A DNA stretch of 16,241 nucleotides from an uncultured Christensenellaceae bacterium (GCA_910587025.1 CAJUKR010000019.1:1-16241); one strand, 5' to 3'; positions 1 to 9,407 are shown, numbered from the stretch's first letter. Made by a program: numbers and translations. The notes: generated by a model from the letters alone, not told the origin.

Positions 1-46
1 AGATTCCGTATGGTGACTGGAGTTCAGACGTGTGCTCTTCCGATCT
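1..46 (+). other. Illumina sequencing adapter left on the contig end
   Basis: This segment is synthetic library sequence, not genome. Positions 13-46 match the TruSeq read-2/multiplexing adapter, ending in the familiar GCTCTTCCGATCT. Positions 1-4 (AGAT) match the last bases of the P7 primer, and positions 5-12 (TCCGTATG) sit where an 8-base i7 index would be. Genomic sequence begins at about 47, inside groEL. Translation of the adapter gives the known contaminant peptide VTGVQTCALPI. The match is from memory of the adapter sequence but is exact over a long stretch. Confidence 0.97.
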
Positions 47-119
47 GGAAAGCATCGTCACGGATATTCCCGCACCCGAGCCCCCCGCTCCCGCAGGCGG
101 CATGGGCGGAATGTATTGA
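47..119 (+). CDS. groEL: Chaperonin GroEL, C-terminal end only
   Basis: Only the last 23 codons survive. They run in frame from 48 to a TGA at 117-119 and read ESIVTDIPAPEPPAPAG followed by GMGGMY. An acidic/proline-rich stretch leading into a GGM-repeat tail ending in Met-Met or Met-Tyr is the hallmark of the 60-kDa chaperonin. GroEL forms the double-ring cytosolic ATP-dependent folding chamber, and the GGM tail lines the cavity floor. The rest of the gene, and presumably groES, lies off the contig. The truncation is technical, because the reading frame breaks exactly where adapter sequence begins. A terminator follows 20 bases after the stop. The C-terminal motif is distinctive even though the fragment is short. 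Confidence 0.88.
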
Positions 120-138
120 TCCGAACTTAAAAACAACA

Positions 139-175
139 AAAACCCCGTATGCAAGTCGCATACGGGGTTTTATTA
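139..175 (+). terminator. Bidirectional Rho-independent terminator
   Basis: A 13-bp perfect stem (140-152 paired with 158-170) with a 5-base loop AAGTC is flanked by T-rich sequence downstream on the + strand (TTTTATTAT) and A-rich sequence upstream, which gives a U-tract on the - strand. It lies between the groEL stop and the convergent membrane-protein stop at 190, so it probably ends both transcripts. Confidence 0.9.
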
Positions 176-189
176 TACATCGGATAAGG

Positions 190-1050
190 TCATTCGCTCT
201 TACTCTTTTTTTCCGCCCTCTTCATTTTGAAATAATGGATTATGTCGCAAAGTTCGGACTCGTCGGGTTTGGTCTTTCTATCGAGCCTGAGTTTGCCGTT
301 TTCGTCCTTATAGGTACGCGTCAAAAAGAATACAGCATTGTTAAGTATCATAAGCGACACGCCGAATATGGTAGGCCATATAAGGATCCACCACCAGCCG
401 GTATAAGTAAACGCCGAATCCTGGAAGAAATAAGGATACGCAACGCCGTACATTCCGGCTTCGACCAGTTTATCCGCTCCGCCGTACGCGCCGCTCATTA
501 TCATACCGAAGAACATATCGAAGAAATAAAACAGTGTGGGCGGCAATATACCGAGAGTGGCGTATATCCCTCTCGTTTTCATGCGAGGATAAAACAGCAC
601 GAACATGACAATGTACGCCGCGGGAAGTACAAAGCGCGGTAACAGCACATCGGCGCGAGCCCAATACCCCGCCGTCGCCAGTCCAGGGAAAATATCGCCG
701 TAACCGAGCGTACCGACCAATCTGTCCTCTCCCACTCGTCCGACGAAGAACAGTCCGAGAAGCAATGCAAACAACATACTGCCGGCGCTGCAGAATCGCA
801 GAAGCGGAAACGACATTGCGGTATCTTCGGTTTTACCCGAGTTAAGCGACTTCAGATTTTCGATCAGCGCGGCAACGGTTGACACGATCGTCATAATTAT
901 CGCCCAGTTGAAAAAGTCCGTAAAAAAGAACGGCTTGAACTCCGTCCACACGCCGACCGACAAAAGCAAGCCTATAACGGCAACCGCGAGATATGCCGCG
1001 CGGAAAGTGATTTGCGCTCCGAGATTTTTATACATAATTCCTACCTTCAT
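190..1050 (-). CDS. Six-helix integral membrane protein, function unknown
   Basis: The 286-residue product is very hydrophobic, with about six predicted membrane segments (roughly residues 17-35, 46-66, 86-104, 136-154, 161-186 and 217-244) and a charged C-terminal tail rich in Lys, Asp and Glu that is probably cytosolic. There is no signal peptidase site and no catalytic motif I can name. The FFFTDFFNW segment and aromatic loops loosely recall the Pr6Pr/AIG1-like membrane family, but this is only a suggestion. A good promoter lies just upstream (1066-1094). Two starts are possible: the listed ATG at 1050, preceded by GAAGAAAAG, and ATG six codons in at 1035, preceded by AAGGTAGGAATT, which is the better ribosome site. 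It is monocistronic: it ends at the terminator shared with groEL and is divergent from the glycosyltransferase. Confidence 0.8.
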   Translation of the reverse strand: MKVGIMYKNLGAQITFRAAYLAVAVIGLLLSVGVWTEFKPFFFTDFFNWAIIMTIVSTVAALIENLKSLNSGKTEDTAMSFPLLRFCSAGSMLFALLLGLFFVGRVGEDRLVGTLGYGDIFPGLATAGYWARADVLLPRFVLPAAYIVMFVLFYPRMKTRGIYATLGILPPTLFYFFDMFFGMIMSGAYGGADKLVEAGMYGVAYPYFFQDSAFTYTGWWWILIWPTIFGVSLMILNNAVFFLTRTYKDENGKLRLDRKTKPDESELCDIIHYFKMKRAEKKSKSE

Positions 1051-1065
1051 CTTTTCTTCACGTAT

Positions 1066-1094
1066 ATTCTATCACCTATCGTGTCCGAGGTCAA
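1066..1094 (-). promoter_or_regulatory. Sigma-70/A promoter for the membrane protein
   Basis: Read on the - strand, TTGACC (complement of 1089-1094) and TAGAAT (complement of 1066-1071) are separated by exactly 17 bases, each one base off consensus. Transcription would begin about 10 bases upstream of the ATG at 1050 and about 25 upstream of the better-spaced internal ATG at 1035. The latter supports the shorter protein. Confidence 0.7.
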
Positions 1095-1101
1095 GACAAT
1101 C

Positions 1102-1116
1102 TCGTAAATTTTACGA
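1102..1116. repeat. Short inverted repeat in the divergent intergenic region
   Basis: TCGTAAA and TTTACGA flank a single central T, a 7-bp palindrome half-site pair. It lies between the divergent membrane-protein and glycosyltransferase genes, 8 bases upstream of the membrane-protein -35 box. Its size and position fit an operator for a dimeric regulator, but no regulator gene is adjacent and an AT-rich palindrome can occur by chance. Confidence 0.35.
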
Positions 1117-1192
1117 ATTTCGCGCATAAAAGTAATACCCCGACCGATACGACGCATACAATAAGCCGAAACCGAAAAACGGAGGGAAAGAA

Positions 1193-2245
1193 ATGTCCGA
1201 AATATCGCTGTGCCTTATTGTAAAAAACGAAGAGCCCGTACTCGCCCGCTGTCTGGCATGCGCGGAAAAGTTTGCGGACGAAATCATTATCGCGGATACG
1301 GGTTCGGACGACGGCACGCGCCGCGTCGCCGAACGTTTTACGGATAAAGTTTTCGATTTCGAATGGAACGACGATTTCGCCGCCGCACGTAATTTCGCGT
1401 TCTCCAAAGCCGAAAAAGAATACGTGATGTGGCTGGACGCAGACGATGTAATATCGGACGAGAATATCGAAAAAATCAAAGAGCTGAAATGCAAGCTCGA
1501 CGCAGACTCGCCCGACACCGTAATGTGCAAATATGTGACAAACCGCTCTGACGACGGTTCGCCCGCTTTCTCGTTCTACCGCGAACGCATAATGAAAAGA
1601 AGCGGCAATCCCGAATGGGTGGGATTCATACACGAATGCGTCGTACCGAAGGGCAAAGTCGTATATTCGGACATAGAGATCGACCACGCCAAACTTACGC
1701 CCGGAGACCCGTGGCGCAATTTGCGGATATATCAAAAAAAGCTGTCCGAAGGCGTAGCCCTCGACAGCAGAAACAAATTATACTACGGGCGTGAACTTAA
1801 AGACAACCGATTGTACCGAGAGGCTTCCCATGTCCTTTCCGAATGTCTTGTCGACTGTCAGCCGACCACGGGAGTGGAAGCCGCCGAAGCGCTGTCCGAC
1901 TGCTACGCGGCGCTCGGAGAAAAAGACAAAGCCGTCGAAGCGCTCTGCTCGGCATTCCGTTTCGGCGCGCCGAGAGCGGAAACAGTATGCAAGCTCGGGG
2001 CGCTGTTTTCGGGACGCGACGACAGGCAAGCGGCGTTCTGGTATCAATGCGCGCTCGTGTGCGAAGGCGGCGCGGCGGGAGTATTCCGCGAACCCGACTG
2101 CATGGACTTTATTCCGTACATAGAGCTCAGTTGTTGCTATTACAGGCTCGGAGAGCTAGATCGGGCGAAAAAATATCACGCGCTCGCGAAAACGGTGCAT
2201 CCCGATCATCCGAGCATAATCAATAACGAAAAGTATTTCGTCTGA
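1193..2245 (+). CDS. Family 2 glycosyltransferase with TPR-like C-terminus
   Basis: The 350-residue protein starts with SLCLIVKNEEPVLARCL, the nucleotide-sugar-binding strand of GT-A, family 2 enzymes. IIIADTGSDDGT follows (residues 31-42), and then the metal-binding DxD motif in MWLDADD (residues 79-85). This is the layout of the SunS-like or cell-surface glycosyltransferases that transfer a sugar from an NDP-sugar. Residues about 195-335 are helical with TPR-like pairs (for example LSDCYAALGEKDKAVEAL and LSCCYYRLGELDRAKKY), suggesting protein recognition. The donor and acceptor cannot be read from sequence. There is no membrane segment, so it is cytosolic. The start is fixed by a strong GGAGGG at 1181-1186. 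A possible -10 (TACAAT, 1157-1162) lacks a good -35. Its stop directly abuts the stop of the convergent FTR-like gene. Confidence 0.9.
   Translation: MSEISLCLIVKNEEPVLARCLACAEKFADEIIIADTGSDDGTRRVAERFTDKVFDFEWNDDFAAARNFAFSKAEKEYVMWLDADDVISDENIEKIKELKCKLDADSPDTVMCKYVTNRSDDGSPAFSFYRERIMKRSGNPEWVGFIHECVVPKGKVVYSDIEIDHAKLTPGDPWRNLRIYQKKLSEGVALDSRNKLYYGRELKDNRLYREASHVLSECLVDCQPTTGVEAAEALSDCYAALGEKDKAVEALCSAFRFGAPRAETVCKLGALFSGRDDRQAAFWYQCALVCEGGAAGVFREPDCMDFIPYIELSCCYYRLGELDRAKKYHALAKTVHPDHPSIINNEKYFV
2226..2241. terminator. Weak hairpin at the convergent gene ends
   Basis: ACGAAA (2226-2231) pairs with TTTCGT (2236-2241) around a 4-base loop, and on the + strand it is followed by T-rich TCTGATTATTTTTCTTT. 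The hairpin lies inside the last codons of the glycosyltransferase and just past the stop of the convergent FTR-like gene. With only two G-C pairs it is marginal, but it is the only terminator-like element between the two convergent units. Confidence 0.3.
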
Positions 2246-2443
2246 TTATTTTTCTTTGTAATACAGCATGCAATGACAATAGCCCTCGAATTCGGGGTCT
2301 GCTATCTGATCGCGGAATTCCTTGCACATACATTTATTTTCGGGAGTACGCGCAATGCGGCACGGACAATATCCGTCCTTCGCTTTCAACCCTTCTTTTA
2401 TACGTGCGACGATCTCTTCGTCGCTGTTGAATCTTACTTTCAT
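2246..2443 (-). CDS. Small ferredoxin:thioredoxin reductase catalytic-type Fe-S protein
   Basis: The 65-residue protein carries six cysteines in three pairs: CPC (26-28), CMC (38-40) and CHC (56-58). This is the signature of the FTR catalytic (beta) chain. In the characterised enzyme four of these cysteines bind a [4Fe-4S] cluster next to a redox-active disulfide, passing ferredoxin electrons to thioredoxin-like proteins. By analogy C28 and C58 would form the disulfide. The spacing is CPC-x9-CMC-x15-CHC, whereas the plant and cyanobacterial enzyme has x16 and x8; the total is the same, so the middle pair is shifted. The protein is much shorter than the chloroplast chain and no variable alpha subunit is nearby. 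The start is well fixed by GGAGGA four bases upstream of the ATG. It lies 52 bases after the ZIP transporter, probably in the same transcript. Confidence 0.85.
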   Translation of the reverse strand: MKVRFNSDEEIVARIKEGLKAKDGYCPCRIARTPENKCMCKEFRDQIADPEFEGYCHCMLYYKEK

Positions 2444-2495
2444 TTGTCCTCCGAAAAATATTCTGCTCTCTTTTCGTAAGCTTATACCGTTTACT

Positions 2496-3266
2496 TCAAC
2501 CGAGAGCGACGTCCAATATCATCATCACAGCAAATCCCGCCATTACGCCCCACACGGCAAGCGCGGGATATTGCGCATGCGCGTCGGGGATCAGATCGTC
2601 CGCCACGACGAATATCATCGCGCCCGCGGCAAACGCCAAAAGCCACGGTTGCAGGAACGTAAGTTCCGCGGCGAGAAAATATCCGATCACGGCGAATATA
2701 GGTTCCACGACACCGCTTAACGTCCCCATGGCGAACGAACCGGCTTTATTCCCCGTCATTGCGCACAACGGCAACGAAACCGCCGCGCCCTCGGGAAAAT
2801 TCTGGATCGCTATGCCGACCGCGAGCATGAGAGCGGTAACGTAAGCAGCGTATTCGCCCGCCGCATACGCTGCGCCGAACGCAAAGCCTACGGCAAGCCC
2901 TTCGGGAATATTGTGCACGGTGACCGCGATAACCATTTTCGCCGATTTACCGGGCAACATATTACGACCGAAATCGCCGTGCCGTTTGACGATCCGTCCG
3001 AGAAGAGCAAGGAACAGCCCGCCGACCATAAAGCCGACCGTTGCGGGAACGAACGCGAAATTGCCGAAGTATTCTCCCGCCTGATCTATGGACGGCAAAA
3101 GCAGCGACCATACCGCCGCCGCGATCATGATCCCGGACGCAAAACCGATAAACAGCGTATTGGGCTTATCTGCGCCCTTTTTTACGAAAAAAACCAACGC
3201 CGCGCCGAGCGTCGTCATGACGAAAATAATCGATATTCCGAATACGGTTATTGCAATCTCGGACAT
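2496..3266 (-). CDS. ZIP family metal transporter (GufA/ZupT-type)
   Basis: The 256-residue membrane protein has about eight hydrophobic helices and the two ZIP metal-site motifs: HNIPEG (residues 118-123, helix 4) and QNFPEG (155-160, helix 5). A conserved acidic residue, E188 (GVVEPI), lies in the next helix. ZIP proteins bring Zn2+, Fe2+ or Mn2+ into the cytoplasm across the inner membrane; the specificity is not readable here. The internal loop HGDFGRNMLPGKSAK is short and lacks the usual His-rich stretch. Length and motif order are normal for the GufA branch. The ATG is preceded by GGGAGAAGA. A weak promoter candidate (TGAACA, 18 bases, TATACC; 3294-3323 on the - strand) lies upstream. 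The FTR-like gene follows 52 bases later. Confidence 0.93.
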   Translation of the reverse strand: MSEIAITVFGISIIFVMTTLGAALVFFVKKGADKPNTLFIGFASGIMIAAAVWSLLLPSIDQAGEYFGNFAFVPATVGFMVGGLFLALLGRIVKRHGDFGRNMLPGKSAKMVIAVTVHNIPEGLAVGFAFGAAYAAGEYAAYVTALMLAVGIAIQNFPEGAAVSLPLCAMTGNKAGSFAMGTLSGVVEPIFAVIGYFLAAELTFLQPWLLAFAAGAMIFVVADDLIPDAHAQYPALAVWGVMAGFAVMMILDVALG

Positions 3267-3346
3267 TCTTCTCCCGCTCCGTCCCCTCTTAACGGTATAT
3301 TCGGAGCGGCGGAAGCGTGTTCACGAAAAAACAATCGGAACGCAAC

Positions 3347-3375
3347 AAAACGCGAAGATATCCTCTCCGCGTTTT
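3347..3375 (-). terminator. Intrinsic terminator after prfB
   Basis: On the - strand, seven bases past the prfB stop, AAAACGCGGAGA pairs with TCTTCGCGTTTT (12 bp including one G-U pair) around the loop GGATA. It is followed by TTTTGTTG and, further on, TTTTTT. This is the natural end of the secA-prfB transcript, and it separates that transcript from the ZIP gene downstream. Confidence 0.8.
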
Positions 3376-3381
3376 GATTAT

Positions 3382-4465
3382 TTACGACTTTCTGAGATAA
3401 TCGCAGATGAAATCGAAGATATTACCGTCCATTACCGCCGACACGTTGCTGGACTCGAATCCCGTGCGATGATCCTTGACGAGAGTATAGGGACAGAATA
3501 CGTACGAACGTATCTGACTGCCCCATTCGATCTTTTTCAGTTCGCCTTTTATGTCCTGCGCTTTCGCCATTTGTTCCTGCAACCGAAGCTCGACAAGTTT
3601 GCTTATAAGCATACGCATAGCGTATTCCTTGTTCTGCGTCTGGCTTCGCTGCGTCTGACAACTCGTTACAACGCCCGTCGGAATATGCGTTATACGCACC
3701 GCCGAATCGGTCTTATTGATATGCTGACCGCCCGCACCCGAACTGCGGTAAGTGTCGATACGAAGATCTTTGTCCTCGATCTTGATCTCGGTATCGTTTT
3801 CGATCTCGGGCATAACCTCGAGACTGGCAAACGACGTATGACGGCGGGCATTGGAATCGAACGGCGAAATACGTACAAGGCGATGCACGCCCTTTTCCGC
3901 TTTCAGATACCCGTAAGCGTTGTCGCCTACGACCTTGAACGTAACCGTTTTTATTCCCGCTTCGTCGCCGGGAAGAAAATCGAGTTCTTCGTAAGAGTAG
4001 CCCATTTTATCGCAGAACATCTGATACATTCTGTACAGCATACTCGTCCAGTCCTGCGCTTCCGTTCCGCCTGCGCCCGCATGAAGAGTAAGAATGGCGT
4101 TGCACGAATCGTACTCGCCTTTGAGCAAAGACTGAATATGCAAACGTTCGAGAGGCTCCGCGAGCTTATCGAGTTCCGCCGCGACTTCGGCGAGAGAATC
4201 GTCGTCGTTTTCGGAAGCCGCCATATCGAGTAACCCGTCGAGATCGGAAAGATCGGTCTTCATTTTTTCGATGGATTCGATCTTGTCGCCGACATTCTTG
4301 GCTTCCTTGTTTATCTGTTCGGCGCGTTTCAAGTCGGAATAAAGATCGGGGTTTTCCTGCTCTTTTCTCAATTCCTCGTAACGGCTCTTCAAAACAGGCA
4401 AATCGGCGGCATTTTCTATGCCGTCGAATTTGCTTTTCATTTCCTTGATTTTGATTTTAAGATCG

Positions 4466-4476
<11 letters not shown>
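3382..4476 (-). CDS. prfB: Peptide chain release factor 2 (RF2)
   Basis: The 364-residue protein is full length for RF2. RF2 recognises UGA and UAA stop codons in the ribosomal A site and triggers peptide release. The stop-codon-reading SPF tripeptide is at 204-206 within RISPFDSNARRHTSF. The catalytic GGQ loop is at 249-251 within SGAGGQHIN, and HAGAGGTEAQDW (132-143) is also typical. The N-terminal domain is a coiled-coil-rich helical bundle. The gene is read in one frame from its ATG: there is no in-frame UGA near codon 25, so the programmed +1 frameshift that controls RF2 in E. coli and B. subtilis is absent. The ATG overlaps the end of secA by 11 bases with GGAAAG just upstream, so translation is probably coupled. 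secA-prfB adjacency is classic in Firmicutes. Confidence 0.97.
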
Positions 4477-7303
<2,827 letters not shown>

Positions 7304-7316
7304 TTATGCTCCTTCG

Positions 7317-7386
7317 CCGTCCTGCCATTCCCTACAGGTACGACGCCGGGACGGTATGGCGTTCCGCCGAACGCGCAATGCCATAC
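7317..7386 (-). promoter_or_regulatory. Structured leader between pheA and secA
   Basis: The 118-base pheA-secA gap can fold in several mutually exclusive ways. GTATGGC (7354-7360) pairs with GCCATAC (7380-7386). GCGTTC (7359-7364) pairs with GAACGC (7369-7374). CCGTCC (7317-7322) pairs with GGACGG (7349-7354). A small CCTG/CAGG hairpin (7321-7324 with 7335-7338) competes with the last. There is no U-tract, so this is not an ordinary terminator. The structures sit just upstream of the secA ribosome site and could be a regulatory leader or simply chance pairing in GC-rich sequence. It matches no riboswitch class that I recognise. Confidence 0.3.
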
Positions 7387-7421
7387 GCCCTTATTTGTTT
7401 TTTGTAATTACAGTAACGACT

Positions 7422-8216
7422 TTATACCGAGCCGTAACGTCCGAGAAATTTAAGCGCGAGCGTAGTCCGCGTAAGCGCGCCGAGCACTTCCGTCAGCTCT
7501 CCATCCGTGCCGTCGAAGTCGAAATCGACGAAAAACACATAACGTCCGAGCATCGATTTATGAGGACGGGATTCGATCTTGCTCATATTCAGACCGAAAC
7601 TCCGCAATACTCCGAGCACGTCCACGAGCGCGCCGGGCTTATTTCTCGTTTCGAATACCACGCTGCATTTGCCGCCCGCGTCCGTCGGTTCGCCGGAAAG
7701 AAGTACAAAGCGCGTCGCATTGTTTTTCACGTCCTCGATCTCGCCGTCGATGACAGTCTGACCTTCGCCCGCGACCCTGGCGATCGCCGCCGTCCGTCCG
7801 TCCTTTACCAAAGAGAGCGCCTGAGCGGTGCTCGACACGGCGATAACGTCGGCTTTTTCGAAATATCTGCGCAGATAATCGTTACACTGCGATATCGCCT
7901 GAGGATGCGAATAAATAACTTCTATATCGTGTTTTTCCGTCCCCGCGATACCGATAAGGTTCTGCGGAACGGCAAGCACCGTTTCTTTCGTAATATAAAG
8001 CGGAAGCGTCCAAAGCGCGTCGAGCGTATCGGCTATACTGCCGCCGCAGGAATTTTCTATGGGCGCTATGGCGTAATCGCTCTTCCCGTTCGTTGCGGCA
8101 AGTATAGATTCGTAAATCGTATGAAATCCGATCAGTTCGTCGCCGTCACACATGACCTTACGCGCCGCGGCGTAGGTGTGCGTATACTTGTCGCCGAGAA
8201 AAGATATTCTGCTCAT
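7422..8216 (-). CDS. pheA: Prephenate dehydratase
   Basis: This 264-residue enzyme decarboxylates and dehydrates prephenate to phenylpyruvate, the committed step to phenylalanine, in the cytoplasm. The catalytic domain shows YAIAPIENS (48-56), YSHPQA (102-107) and the active-site TRF (168-170, within NNATRFVLL). The C-terminal ACT domain carries the phenylalanine-binding GALV (195-198) and ESRP (215-218) motifs, so feedback inhibition by Phe is expected. There is no chorismate mutase domain, so this is the monofunctional type, and the length is normal. The ATG overlaps the stop of the upstream Rho-like gene by 4 bases (ATGA) with GGGAAA just before it, so translation should be coupled to that gene. 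No Phe T-box or attenuator was seen. Confidence 0.96.
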   Translation of the reverse strand: MSRISFLGDKYTHTYAAARKVMCDGDELIGFHTIYESILAATNGKSDYAIAPIENSCGGSIADTLDALWTLPLYITKETVLAVPQNLIGIAGTEKHDIEVIYSHPQAISQCNDYLRRYFEKADVIAVSSTAQALSLVKDGRTAAIARVAGEGQTVIDGEIEDVKNNATRFVLLSGEPTDAGGKCSVVFETRNKPGALVDVLGVLRSFGLNMSKIESRPHKSMLGRYVFFVDFDFDGTDGELTEVLGALTRTTLALKFLGRYGSV

Positions 8217-9322
8217 TTTCCCGACTCCGCGAAAAGCATAAGAAGTTCGTCGGGCGTGCCGTCTTTTTTAAGCCGTTCCAGTTTCTTTTGCGAAAACGGA
8301 TCGTCGCTGCGTCCCGCGCTCACAAGCTCGTCAACCAGTACGACGCCGTCTTTAATGATCATTCTGCCGTCGGTTTCGGTCATACCACCCACGACGATTA
8401 CCGTAAGCGACGCGGTTTCGGTCGCCTTCACGGCTTCGACGAAGTCGCTGACGTCCACGCACGGCGCATATATGACGGCTACGGCGGGAATGCCGCGTTC
8501 GACAGAACGTTTCATCATCTCGAGCATATACGGATATTCGGTTCTGTCGCCGTCGAGTATCACCGCTTCGGGATTGAGAAGCGGTTCGAGATCCAACGCC
8601 GCCCTCCCGTGCATCGTTTCGAAAATGCCGAAGACTTCGCCGCCGAACGACATATAAAGCCCTTTGAGAATATCGACCGCGGTCTGCTCGAGCAAAGGCG
8701 TGTCCGAATTCGAAACCGACGTGATGCAGACCGAACGCCCGCCAACGAGCGAAAGTATGTTCGTAAGCAGTTTGACTACTGCGTTGTTGCTTTCGATACC
8801 GAGCGGAATACTCGGTTCGTAAGCCGCAAGATCGTCGTAAAGCACCCGTCCGATTCGTTTGGTGACCGGTTCTTCGTTCAGATAACGCAAACGGCGAAGC
8901 ACTTTTATGCGGTTGCCCAGAACGAGTCCTACGTCGCCCACAACGCGGTCGCCCGCGACCATTCCGGCAGACTTTACCTGTTCCGCCGAAACATAAACGT
9001 CGGCTTCCGGAGTGTCCCTGAACGGGTCGCGGCGCAGAACGCCGTCTCCTTCTCTGAACGGGCAAAAATATCCCGCGAACATCTGAATATGCGTACGGGG
9101 CGCGGCGTTGCTTACAAGCGTGCAACGCTCTTCGAAAGTAAAATCGTACAGATTGAATTTATGTCGCGTAAGACCGAGTTCTATCTCCCGGCGTCGAACG
9201 GCTTCGTCAAGCTGAGCCTTGGGAAGTCTTGTCGGAGCTTTTACGCCTATTCGCTTTGCGTATATGCGCTGCACATGGATATTCGAGCCTTTTCCGCTGA
9301 GTTGTACTTTCCGTTTAGCCAT
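8213..9322 (-). CDS. Rho-like protein with degenerate ATPase site (pseudo-Rho)
   Basis: The 369-residue protein looks like a transcription termination factor Rho that has lost its motor. Residues about 18-46 (IYAKRIGVKAPTRLPKAQL) resemble the Rho_N helical motif. Residues 90-147 resemble the Rho cold-shock RNA-binding domain: GDGVLRR, DVYVSAEQV, GMVAGDRVVGDV, then LNEEP. The RecA-like part follows: GGRSVCITSVSNSDTPLL (194-211) aligns without gaps to the Rho stretch containing PPKAGKT, but the Walker A lysine is Asp. VAVIYAPCVD (281-290) falls where Walker B LLDSITR belongs, with Asp replaced by Tyr. SLTVIVVGG (305-313) matches Rho SLTIIATA. Homology is judged by eye from remembered Rho sequences. 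If correct, it may bind RNA but should not hydrolyse ATP. A consensus promoter sits immediately upstream with no ribosome site. The stop overlaps pheA (ATGA). Function unknown. Confidence 0.65.
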   Translation of the reverse strand: MAKRKVQLSGKGSNIHVQRIYAKRIGVKAPTRLPKAQLDEAVRRREIELGLTRHKFNLYDFTFEERCTLVSNAAPRTHIQMFAGYFCPFREGDGVLRRDPFRDTPEADVYVSAEQVKSAGMVAGDRVVGDVGLVLGNRIKVLRRLRYLNEEPVTKRIGRVLYDDLAAYEPSIPLGIESNNAVVKLLTNILSLVGGRSVCITSVSNSDTPLLEQTAVDILKGLYMSFGGEVFGIFETMHGRAALDLEPLLNPEAVILDGDRTEYPYMLEMMKRSVERGIPAVAVIYAPCVDVSDFVEAVKATETASLTVIVVGGMTETDGRMIIKDGVVLVDELVSAGRSDDPFSQKKLERLKKDGTPDELLMLFAESGK

Positions 9323-9330
9323 CGCATAAA

Positions 9331-9359
9331 ATTATAGCACAAGCAACGAAGATTGTCAA
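9331..9359 (-). promoter_or_regulatory. Perfect consensus sigma-70/A promoter, predicted leaderless start
   Basis: On the - strand TTGACA (complement of 9354-9359) and TATAAT (complement of 9331-9336) match consensus at 12 of 12 positions with a 17-base spacer, and TGC precedes the -10 as an extended element. A T/A-rich tract lies upstream of the -35. Only 8 bases separate the -10 box from the ATG at 9322, so transcription should begin 0-3 bases before the start codon. It should drive the Rho-like gene, pheA and probably secA-prfB. Confidence 0.88.
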
Positions 9360-9407
9360 TGCGGTGCGTTAAATTTTTTGCAAAATAAGGTAAAAATCGT
9401 TAAAGGA

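Noticed and set aside
10..642. A 210-codon + strand open frame starting in the adapter
   Set aside because: Its first residues are translated Illumina adapter and the remainder is the in-register mirror of the membrane-protein gene on the - strand. It has no family resemblance.
7304..7421. A riboswitch or T-box upstream of secA
   Set aside because: Inverted repeats are present but no conserved T-box, SAM, TPP or other known core could be recognised, and no terminator U-tract follows them.
8213..9322. Functional Rho termination factor
   Set aside because: The Walker A lysine and Walker B aspartate are both replaced, so a working ATP-driven Rho helicase is not supported.
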